A stretch of 64,000 nt of DNA from Streptomyces sp. DH24 (GTDB taxonomy: Bacteria; Actinomycetota; Actinomycetes; Streptomycetales; Streptomycetaceae): positions 124,001 through 188,000 of the forward strand of contig NZ_JARVKW010000008.1 in the NCBI RefSeq assembly GCF_029813775.1, read 5' to 3'. The first letter of the stretch is position 1; the number at the start of each line of letters is the position of its first letter. The position numbers were made by a program, and so were the translations under genes. Positions 54,501 to 60,444 of this stretch are shown one piece after another. The notes under the pieces are model-generated. The model worked only from the letters and a program-made list of their open reading frames with translations, made no database searches and was not told where the DNA came from.

Positions 54501-54858
54501 TGGGGACGGTGGCGCGGACGTAGCCGAGCTTGTCGTGGCTGCTGCCCACGACGCCGCCCTCGACCGCGTCCAGCTGCGCGGCGACCTGTTCGGTCCGGCC
54601 CGGCGCGGTGGCGATCATCATCGTGACGGTCTTCTCGCCGTCGGCCTTGGCCTCGGCGAGCAGGTCCGCGTCGGCGGAACCGAGCTTGTCGGGCGCGGAC
54701 TTGACCGAGCCGTCCGCGGTGGGGGACGGCTCGTCGGCCGAGAAGGCCATGGGTATCGGACCGGCCGCGGACAGCGCGGCCACCAGACCCGCGGCCACGG
54801 CGATCCGCGCCACGCGTCTCGCGCCCGATGTCGGAGCGCGCTCGGGGGTGAAGGTCAT
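51550..54858 (-). CDS. Secreted S8 family serine peptidase (large subtilase)
   Basis: A 1102-residue exported protease. A signal peptide ends near residue 40 (AAGPIPMAFSADE). A propeptide-like domain (about 58-140) precedes the subtilase domain. Catalytic residues are Asp210 (GILDSGVDLGHP), His390 (GSHGTHVAGI), the oxyanion Asn in ISAGNSGPGAN, and Ser586 (GTSMASPQAAG). An insert of about 180 residues separates Asp and His, as in the large secreted types. The C-terminal 450 residues are beta-rich domains, including a pre-peptidase C-terminal-like module near 950-1040 (VPAGADSLDVVIGG, YTIEVFGYAVPAG). ATG 54858 was preferred over ATG 54864 because of the AAGGG spacing. Single gene. Confidence 0.94.
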   Translation of the reverse strand: MTFTPERAPTSGARRVARIAVAAGLVAALSAAGPIPMAFSADEPSPTADGSVKSAPDKLGSADADLLAEAKADGEKTVTMMIATAPGRTEQVAAQLDAVEGGVVGSSHDKLGYVRATVPTAKADAAIAAAAKLSSVHGIDLREEIPLPDPTPAGDRAKGATTGSTGSYPAPGKNTPAENPYNPSFETGAVDFVEDHPKADGRGITIGILDSGVDLGHPALQKTTTGERKIVDWVTATDPVRDGDGTWRRMTTSVSGPTFSITTASLGTETFKAPQGAHKFNYFSESATTGGDMAGDLNRDGDTTDVWGVLYDAAAGTVRVDLNDNLDFTDDTAMKPYKDGYQIGYFGTDNPATEIAERIPFVVEIRKDVVYNAAGAKADYVSIGVIEGSHGTHVAGITAANGLFGGRMDGAAPGAKLVSSRACTWSGGCTNVALTEGMIDLVTKRGVDIVNMSIGGLPALNDGNNARAELYTRLIDEYGVQLVISAGNSGPGANTIGDPSLSDKVISVGASISRETWAANYGSVVEKKYAMMPFSSRGPREDGGFTPTLAAPGAAINTTQTWSPGGPVAEAGYSLPPGYSMLQGTSMASPQAAGASALLLSAAKQKGIALTPAKLRTALTSTADHIKGVQAYEEGAGLINIGDAWDAIRDGADAHQYTVKAPVDTAIDQFLKTPGYGTGLYDREGGLKAGQKKTYEITLTRTSGADRAIRHELHFENNAGDTFRVVGSDEVALPLNKPVTVKVQAAPRSGGLKSAILEVDDPRTEGIDRQVMTTVVAASPVDHTFSASGSVQRNSTKSYFMTVPEGARTLEVALGGLADKSQTRFISIHPYGVPSDPTSTINCYPNYTNPANTCRPDLRSYADPQPGVWEIEVESRRTSPLLDNPYRLDVAVLGASFDPETVTVPEAKVGTPVDASWKVTNAFAALDGRLIGGPLGSANSARPAIKAGETHTTTVEVPAGADSLDVVIGGVSDTAADLDLAVYDKDGKEVGSSADGDSEEAVSVKKPAAGTYTIEVFGYAVPAGTTEYDYRDVFFAASLGTVSVDGATPVKLGTGDSATVTASVTAAAAAPEGREFFGRVQLVNARGTVAGAGSVAIEKVTP

Positions 54859-55116
54859 CGGCATCCCTTGCAGGTGAAGGAACCAGCGGTTGGCGGCCCG
54901 GGCCGATCGGCTCGGGCCGCGGCAGTCCGGAATGCGACCCCGGACGACCGCTCAGCTTTATGCAAGGGAAGGAGGTTTGGGAAGAGTTGGCCGAATCGAA
55001 ATGGACGCATGGGGAAAACCCCCGGCGGACTTAGGGTAGATGAGTCGCGTAAGGGGGCAAGTCGCCCACAATTCCCGCGGTCACGTCACCCGCGGGCGTC
55101 GTGATGCGGGGCCCTG

Positions 55117-55659
55117 TCAGGCGTCCTTGGTGCGCGCGTAGTGGCGGGAGGCCTTCGCGCGGTTGCCGCAGGCGGCCATGGAGCACCAGCGGCGGGTGCC
55201 GTTGCGCGAGGTGTCGAAGAAGTGCAGGACGCAGGCCTCGTGGGCGCAGGCCCTGATCCGGTCGGGCGCGGTGGCCAGCAGCTCCAGGTAGTTCCGCGCG
55301 GCGAGCCAGGCCGGCCCCCAGGACGCGTCCGCGAACTCGGGCAGCTCTCCAGGGCCTTCGGCGGTGAGGGTGGCCCGGATGCGGCCGTGCGTGAGGACGG
55401 CGTCGACGCGTCCGGCGCCCGCCTCCAGCGACTCGTCCACGGCCGTCGTGAGGGCGTCCCGTGCCTCAAGAGTGCGCCGCAGGGTGGCGGCGTCGCCGGC
55501 GAACCGGTCGTCGAGCCCGTTGGCCGCGAGCCACACCGCCAGCCCGTCGGTGTCGGCGAGCAGGTCCCGCGCGGCGCCGTCCTGCGCCCACCGCGTGTTG
55601 AGCAGGTCGAGCGAGAGCGGCTCGCCGGTGAGCGGCCGGGGGTCGCGGAGGGCGGGCAT
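55117..55659 (-). CDS. CGNR zinc-finger protein, probable regulator
   Basis: A 180-residue protein of the CGNR family (ABATE domain plus C-terminal zinc finger). The finger lies at about residues 135-175: RACAHEACVLHFFDTSRNGTRRWCSMAACGNRAKASRHY, with Cys pairs and the namesake CGNR. The N-terminal part (PLSLDLLNTRW) matches the family. These proteins are thought to be DNA-binding regulators of stress-related or small-molecule-related genes. It is divergent from a glyoxalase-like/FMN-binding gene pair, and a promoter and an inverted repeat lie in the 123-base space between, which suggests it controls them. The ATG follows AAGGGAG. Confidence 0.93.
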   Translation of the reverse strand: MPALRDPRPLTGEPLSLDLLNTRWAQDGAARDLLADTDGLAVWLAANGLDDRFAGDAATLRRTLEARDALTTAVDESLEAGAGRVDAVLTHGRIRATLTAEGPGELPEFADASWGPAWLAARNYLELLATAPDRIRACAHEACVLHFFDTSRNGTRRWCSMAACGNRAKASRHYARTKDA

Positions 55660-55702
55660 GGGGGGCTCCCTTCGTACTAACCGCTCAAGAGTACGTGACC
55701 GG

Positions 55703-55731
55703 TTGACGCGGGCCGCGCCGGCCCGTAGTTT
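55703..55731 (+). promoter_or_regulatory. Promoter of the glyoxalase-like operon
   Basis: TTGACG (55703-55708), a 17-base spacer and TAGTTT (55726-55731) make a good vegetative promoter. Transcription would begin around 55738, inside the inverted repeat that follows. Confidence 0.7.
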
Positions 55732-55761
55732 CTAACTGTCAATCTTGCTTACACAGGTTAG
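55732..55761. promoter_or_regulatory. Inverted repeat, candidate CGNR operator
   Basis: CTAACTGT at the left and ACAGGTTAG at the right form an inverted repeat about 30 bases long with one unpaired base. The AT-rich site covers the predicted transcription start of the rightward operon and lies between the divergent regulator and target genes. Confidence 0.5.
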
Positions 55762-55782
55762 ATCGATCGAAGGGCAAACGCC

Positions 55783-56226
55783 ATGACCCTGCGCACCGGC
55801 CACCTCGGCCTCAACGTCACCGACCTCGACCGCTCGCTCGCCTTCTACCGCGACGTCCTCGGCTTCACCCCGCTCGCCGAGGGCAAGGAGGACGGCAGGC
55901 GGTACGCCTTCCTCGGCGACGGCGACAGCCTCGTCCTCACGCTGTGGCAGCAGGCCGGCCAGGCCTACGACGCGGGCCGCGCCGGACTGCACCACCTCGC
56001 CTTCGAGGCCGGCTCGGCCGAGCGGGTCCGGGAGTACGAGACGGCCCTGCGCGCGTACGGCGTGGACTTCGCGTACGACGGCGTCGTCGCCCACGGCGAG
56101 GGCGCGGCCTCCGGCGGCATCTTCTTCCACGACCCCGACGGCACCCGGCTGGAGATCTCCGCGCCCACCGGCGCCGAGGACGCCCCCGTCCCGCACGCGT
56201 CCGCCCCGACCTGCGGCTTCTTCTAG
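55783..56226 (+). CDS. VOC-family (glyoxalase/bleomycin-resistance-like) protein
   Basis: A 147-residue metal-binding dioxygenase/glyoxalase-type protein. Two beta-alpha-beta-beta-beta units are visible, beginning GHLGLNVTDLDRSLAFYRDVLGF and HHLAFEAGSAERVREYE, and ending with the classical FFHDPDGTRLEIS. His residues at GHLGLNV and LHHLAF and the Glu in RLEIS suit a metal site. The substrate is unknown; such proteins detoxify aldehydes or bind toxic compounds. The next gene begins 12 bases after the stop. Both lie downstream of a promoter probably controlled by the CGNR protein. Confidence 0.92.
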   Translation: MTLRTGHLGLNVTDLDRSLAFYRDVLGFTPLAEGKEDGRRYAFLGDGDSLVLTLWQQAGQAYDAGRAGLHHLAFEAGSAERVREYETALRAYGVDFAYDGVVAHGEGAASGGIFFHDPDGTRLEISAPTGAEDAPVPHASAPTCGFF

Positions 56227-56238
56227 GCGGCGCGGCAG

Positions 56239-57126
56239 ATGACCGTCTACCACGCCGGTTCGCGCGCCGTGCAGGACCGGGCCGGGGTGCGGGAGCTCGC
56301 CGATCACGTCGGCCGGTCCGTCGGCGCGGCCCTCAAGCCGGTCGCCGCGGCCTTCCTGGAACTCCAGCCGCTGCTGGTGCTCGGCGCCGCCGACCCGGGG
56401 ACCGGACAGGTGTGGGCCGCCCCTCTCGCGGGCACCCCGGGCTTCGTCCGCGCGAGGGGACCGCGCCGGATCGCCGTCGCGGGCGGGTCATCCCCGACCG
56501 ACCCGCTCGCGACGGCCCTCGCCACGCCGGACATCCCCGTCGGCACCATCGCCCTCGACCCCCGCACCCGGCGCCGCATGCGCCTCAACGGCCGGCTGCG
56601 GCCCATGGAACACGGCTTCGCGATCGACGCCGAGCGGGTCTTCGCCAACTGTCCCAAGTACCTCCAGAAACGGGAGACGTACGAGTTCGTCGACGGCCGC
56701 GTCCCGGGCGGAGCCCGGCGCTCCACCGCGCTGACCCCCGCCCAGCGGGCCTTCGTGCGGTCGGCCGACACCCTCTTCGTCGCCACCGTGCACGCCACCG
56801 GCGCCGACGCCAGTCACCGGGGCGGCAACCCCGGCTTCCTGCGGGCCGACTCGCCGCGCGAGCTGAGCTGGCGCGACTACCCGGGCAACGCCATGTTCCT
56901 CACCCTCGGCAACCTCGCCGCCGACCCACGGGCCGGGCTGCTCCTGCTCGACTGGCAGACCGGCACGACCCTCCAGCTCACCGGCGAGGCCCGCACGGAG
57001 TTCACCGCCGACGGCGAACGCCGCGTCCGCTTCACGCTCACCGAGGCCGTCGAGACCCCGTCGGCGGTCCCGCTGCGCTGGTCCCCGCCCCAGTACTCGC
57101 CCGCCAACCCCGACCCGGCGGGCTGA
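56239..57126 (+). CDS. Pyridoxamine 5'-phosphate oxidase-like FMN-binding protein
   Basis: A 295-residue protein with the split-barrel pattern of PNPOx-like flavin/F420-binding proteins. An N-terminal helical part is followed by beta strands with QPLLVLGAADPGTGQVWAAPLAG. A second half begins SADTLFVATVHATGADASHRGGNPGFLRA, continues RDYPGNAMFLTLGNLAADPRAGLLLLDW and ends in LQLTGEARTEF. The region around NCPKYLQKR (about residues 138-146) is common in the longer members. It is co-transcribed with the glyoxalase-like gene. The cofactor (FMN or F420) and the substrate are not evident from sequence. Confidence 0.9.
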   Translation: MTVYHAGSRAVQDRAGVRELADHVGRSVGAALKPVAAAFLELQPLLVLGAADPGTGQVWAAPLAGTPGFVRARGPRRIAVAGGSSPTDPLATALATPDIPVGTIALDPRTRRRMRLNGRLRPMEHGFAIDAERVFANCPKYLQKRETYEFVDGRVPGGARRSTALTPAQRAFVRSADTLFVATVHATGADASHRGGNPGFLRADSPRELSWRDYPGNAMFLTLGNLAADPRAGLLLLDWQTGTTLQLTGEARTEFTADGERRVRFTLTEAVETPSAVPLRWSPPQYSPANPDPAG

Positions 57127-57394
57127 CGTCCGCGCGGGAGCCGCGGCATCCGCGCGGACCGGTCTCGTACCCCGCGAGATGAACACCGAGTGACCGCTTC
57201 CCGGCCGTCCGAGGAGCGGGCGCGGACGGGCCGGGTGGGCCAAGATCCACGTACGGCGATCGGCGTTGCGCGTTGCCACCGCGTTCACGCGCAGGCCATC
57301 CCCGGTGCCAACGATCCAGTGAGAGCGGGGCGTTCGCCCAGGCGAGCGCCCCGCCACCACTGCCGACGCGTTCGCACTCGGGGAGACAAGCGCC

Positions 57395-59155
57395 ATGTCG
57401 CGCACACGCTCTGTCGCCGGCTCCGTCCTCGGGGTCCACCGCCGTTCCTTCCTCGCCGCCACCGGAGCCGTCGCCGTGTCCGCGGGTGTCGGCTACGCCG
57501 CGCGGCCCACCGAAAGCCGCGCCGCGACCCCTCCGGCCTCCGCCTCGGGCGCCGCCCTCGCCTCCTCCCGCAAGGCACCGGCCGCGCCGCTCGCCCCCTA
57601 CACCCGGGGCACCACCCTGGCCGAGGTCGCCGCCCCGCGCGGCAGCTCCGGCTACCGGCGCCTGGGCGACGGGCCCGGCTGGCAGCGCGTCGTACGCACC
57701 GAGCTGGCCGACGCCCGGCCCGGCCGCGCCGCCCGCCGCACCCCGCTCGCCGCCTTCGTGCAGCTCACCGACCTGCACATCATCGACACCCAGCACCCGC
57801 TGCGGCTCGAATACCTGCGCTCGGCCGACGTGCACGCCTGGCGGCCGCAGGAGGCGCTGACCGTGCACGGCGCGATCTCCCTGGTCGAGCGGATCAACGC
57901 GCTGCGGGGCGCCCCCGTCACCGGCGCCCCGCTGCACTTCGCGATGACCACCGGCGACAACACCGACAACAACGCCCGCTCCGAGCTGGAGTGGTTCCTC
58001 ACCGTCATGAGCGGCGGCCGCATCACGCCCAACACCGGCGACCCGCGCCACTACGAGGGCGTCCAGAACAGCGGCCTCAAGCAGTACTGGCAGCCCGACA
58101 CCGCCGCCCGCGACGCCGACAAGCAGCTCGGCTTCCCGCACGTCGACGGCTTCCTCGCCGCCGCCGTCCGCGAGGTCCGCAGCCCCGGCCTCAACCTGCC
58201 CTGGTACTCGACCGTCGGCAACCACGACTCCCTGCCGCTCGGCTGCTACGCCTCGCACGGCGACACCTACCTCACCGACCTCGCCGTCGGCGGCCGGAAG
58301 CTGATGAGCGTGCCCGCCGCCGAGGCGGAGAAGCTCCGGCGCGCCATAAAGAAGGCGAAGGACCCGAGAGGCGTGCAGTTCCACGACTTCCTCAAGGCGC
58401 ACACCCGCGACATGCGCCCGGTCACCCCGGACGAGCGGCGCGCCACGTTCACCCCCGCCGACTACCTCAGGGCCCACCTCGACCCGGCGTTCCAGGGCAC
58501 CGGCCCGGTCGGCCACGGCTACTCCGCGGCGAACCTGGAGGAGGGCACCCAGTACTACGCCTTCCGCATCGCCGACGACGTCATCGGCATCAGCCTCGAC
58601 ACGACGGACCCCGGCGGCCACTACGAGGGCTCGGTCGGCGCGGAGCAGCTGCGCTGGCTGGACCGGACGCTGCGGGACAACAAGGACGCCTACGCGGTGG
58701 TCTTCAGTCACCACACCAGCGAGTCGATGGACAACTCCCGCCCCGACCCGGCCCGCCCGGACGAGGCACGCCGGGACGGCGCCGACGTCCTCGACCTGCT
58801 CGGCCGCCACCGCAACGTGCTGGCCTGGGTGAACGGCCACATCCACCGCAACGAGATCACCGCCCACGCCGGTCCGCAGGGCCACTCCTTCTGGGAGATC
58901 TCCACCGCGTCCCACGTCGACTATCCCCAACTGGCCCGCGTGATCGAGCTGGTGGACAACAAGGACGGCACGCTGTCCCTGTTCACCACGTGCGTGGAGT
59001 CGTCGGCCCCGCACCGCACGGACTTCGCGGACCTCTCCCAGACGGGCCTGGCCTCCCTCTACCGGGAGCTCTCCCTCAACGCCCCGGGATCGCACACCCA
59101 CCTGGCAGGCGAGCCGGGCGACCGCAACACCGAACTGCTGCTGAAGAAGGGCTGA
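57395..59155 (+). CDS. Tat-exported metallophosphoesterase (TIGR03767-like)
   Basis: A 586-residue protein. The twin-arginine signal (GVHRRSFLAATGAVAVSAG, residues 13-31) directs export of a folded protein. The calcineurin-like phosphoesterase domain (about 118-555) shows FVQLTDLHI (metal Asp and His), TTGDNTDNN, STVGNHD, VVFSHHT and NGHIHRN, so the dinuclear metal site is complete. A long insertion with helices lies in the middle (about 285-390). The family is a Streptomyces-rich exported phosphoesterase group of unknown substrate. It stands alone. The 268 bases upstream hold no gene. Confidence 0.93.
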   Translation: MSRTRSVAGSVLGVHRRSFLAATGAVAVSAGVGYAARPTESRAATPPASASGAALASSRKAPAAPLAPYTRGTTLAEVAAPRGSSGYRRLGDGPGWQRVVRTELADARPGRAARRTPLAAFVQLTDLHIIDTQHPLRLEYLRSADVHAWRPQEALTVHGAISLVERINALRGAPVTGAPLHFAMTTGDNTDNNARSELEWFLTVMSGGRITPNTGDPRHYEGVQNSGLKQYWQPDTAARDADKQLGFPHVDGFLAAAVREVRSPGLNLPWYSTVGNHDSLPLGCYASHGDTYLTDLAVGGRKLMSVPAAEAEKLRRAIKKAKDPRGVQFHDFLKAHTRDMRPVTPDERRATFTPADYLRAHLDPAFQGTGPVGHGYSAANLEEGTQYYAFRIADDVIGISLDTTDPGGHYEGSVGAEQLRWLDRTLRDNKDAYAVVFSHHTSESMDNSRPDPARPDEARRDGADVLDLLGRHRNVLAWVNGHIHRNEITAHAGPQGHSFWEISTASHVDYPQLARVIELVDNKDGTLSLFTTCVESSAPHRTDFADLSQTGLASLYRELSLNAPGSHTHLAGEPGDRNTELLLKKG

Positions 59156-59175
59156 AGGGCCCGTCGCCGGGCCCT
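59156..59175. terminator. Short bidirectional terminator
   Basis: AGGGCCCG-TCGC-CGGGCCCT, an 8-base perfect stem in the 18-base gap between convergent genes, overlapping the stop of the leftward one by two bases. Confidence 0.7.
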
Positions 59176-60208
59176 AGCGGGGCAGCACCACGACGTACGC
59201 CGCCGGTTCCCGGTCCGCCGCCGCCATCAGCGCCGTACGGATCACCGCCGCCTGCTGCTCCCGGGCGTCCCGCAGCTTCCTCGGCATCACAGGGACGACC
59301 GTGATGCCCAGCCGTTCCAGGTGCTCCCGCTTGCGGGCGTGCTCCGACTCCACCGGGTCGTCCTGCGGCCGGGGCGCCCGGGTGTCCAGCTCCAGCGCCA
59401 CCGCGTGCTCCGGCCAGTAGGCGTCGACGCCGCCCAGGTGAGGGCCGCCCGGCAGCCGCAGGTCGACGTTCCACATCGGGTCCGGCAGGCCGTGGTCCCG
59501 CACCATCGCGTACAACCGGTCCTCCGCGATCGCCCGGCCCTCCGCGAGGAGCGAGTCCACCGCGTCCACCACGTGCGGCCGGTTCAGCAGCCGCGCCTGT
59601 GTCAACTCCCGGACGACCGCCGCTGGTTCACAGTGACCGGCGCGGACCGCCTCCGTCAGCAGCCGGCGCACCGCGACCGCGTCCGTCAGCTCCGCCACCG
59701 CGTCCGCCAGCGCCCGCGGGACCGGTGCCACCGGCAGGCCCATGACCTGCTTCGGCGCCGGCAGCGCCGCGGCGCGGACGACGCGGGCGCAGCCGGCCGA
59801 GCGCAGCCGCCGCAGCCGCGGCACCAGGACGTCGACCGTGTCCAGCACCGTCAGCGGGGGAGCGGCGGAGAAGCCGTGCAGGGCCAGCGCGGCCAGACCG
59901 GTGATCATCGCCTCCGGCTGCGCGGGGGCGGCCGGTCCGTCCGCGCCGCTCTGGGCCGGCACCCGGGCGGTCCGCTCCCGCGCCGCGTACAGCAGCACCG
60001 CGTGCAGCCGTTCCTCGTTCGTCGGCGGGCCCGGGTGGAGCAGGACGACGCCGGGGAGGATCTGCTGCCAGGGCCCGCCCGACCGGCACCGCTCGTTCGT
60101 CTCGGCGGCGGGCACGCCGTGCGCGCGCAGCTGCGCGGCCGTCAGGACGCGGCGGCGGACGTCGGCCGGCTGGGGCAGGTGGCGGGGGAAGAGCGGGGTG
60201 TTGTTCAT
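59174..60208 (-). CDS. AbiEi-like winged-helix protein with DUF559/Vsr-like C-terminus
   Basis: A 344-residue protein. The N-terminal 70 residues (RVLTAAQLRAHGVPAAETNERCRSGGPWQQILPGVVLLHPGPP) resemble the DNA-binding antitoxin domain of AbiEi proteins. A helical middle region follows. The C-terminal 90 residues (MWNVDLRLPGGPHLGGVDAYWPEHAVALELDTRAPRPQDD and on to LERLGITVVPV) follow the endonuclease-like fold of DUF559/Vsr proteins, with acidic residues at VDAYW and LELD and a trailing helix-strand. No partner AbiEii toxin gene lies next to it, so it is not a standard toxin-antitoxin pair. Nuclease activity is inference. Ends against a short terminator. Confidence 0.8.
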   Translation of the reverse strand: MNNTPLFPRHLPQPADVRRRVLTAAQLRAHGVPAAETNERCRSGGPWQQILPGVVLLHPGPPTNEERLHAVLLYAARERTARVPAQSGADGPAAPAQPEAMITGLAALALHGFSAAPPLTVLDTVDVLVPRLRRLRSAGCARVVRAAALPAPKQVMGLPVAPVPRALADAVAELTDAVAVRRLLTEAVRAGHCEPAAVVRELTQARLLNRPHVVDAVDSLLAEGRAIAEDRLYAMVRDHGLPDPMWNVDLRLPGGPHLGGVDAYWPEHAVALELDTRAPRPQDDPVESEHARKREHLERLGITVVPVMPRKLRDAREQQAAVIRTALMAAADREPAAYVVVLPR

Positions 60209-60315
60209 GCCCCGGGACTTTCCCGCGTCCGATCCCTCCTTGTGGCCGCTGTTACAGGGCTGTCGGAAAATCCGGACAAGCCTGAACTAAAGGACGAGTG
60301 TTCGGATGTCGAAAG

Positions 60316-60344
60316 CCCCTGGTCCTCCGGGTCCGGACCAGGGG
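60316..60344. terminator. Hairpin between the AbiEi-like and second pepN genes
   Basis: CCCCTGGTCC and GGACCAGGGG form a perfect 10-base stem with a nine-base loop. It is the outer of two hairpins in this 236-base gap and could be a second-stage terminator for the leftward pepN copy. Confidence 0.75.
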
Positions 60345-60389
60345 TTACGGGGCCGGTCTTCCGCGTTCCGTAACGGTCACGCGCCATGC

Positions 60390-60420
60390 GGCCGGGGCCG
60401 GGACCGGGCCGGCCCCGGCC
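60390..60420. terminator. Hairpin just after the second pepN gene
   Basis: GGCCGGGGCCGG and CCGGCCCCGGCC form a perfect 12-base stem with a seven-base loop, about 25 bases past the leftward stop at 60445. Confidence 0.82.
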
Positions 60421-60444
60421 CGCTTCACCCCGCCCCGGCACGGC

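Noticed and set aside
51547..55104. Long rightward open frame opposite the subtilase gene
   Set aside because: Antisense shadow rich in Arg, Gly and Asp; the leftward frame has a complete catalytic triad and signal peptide.
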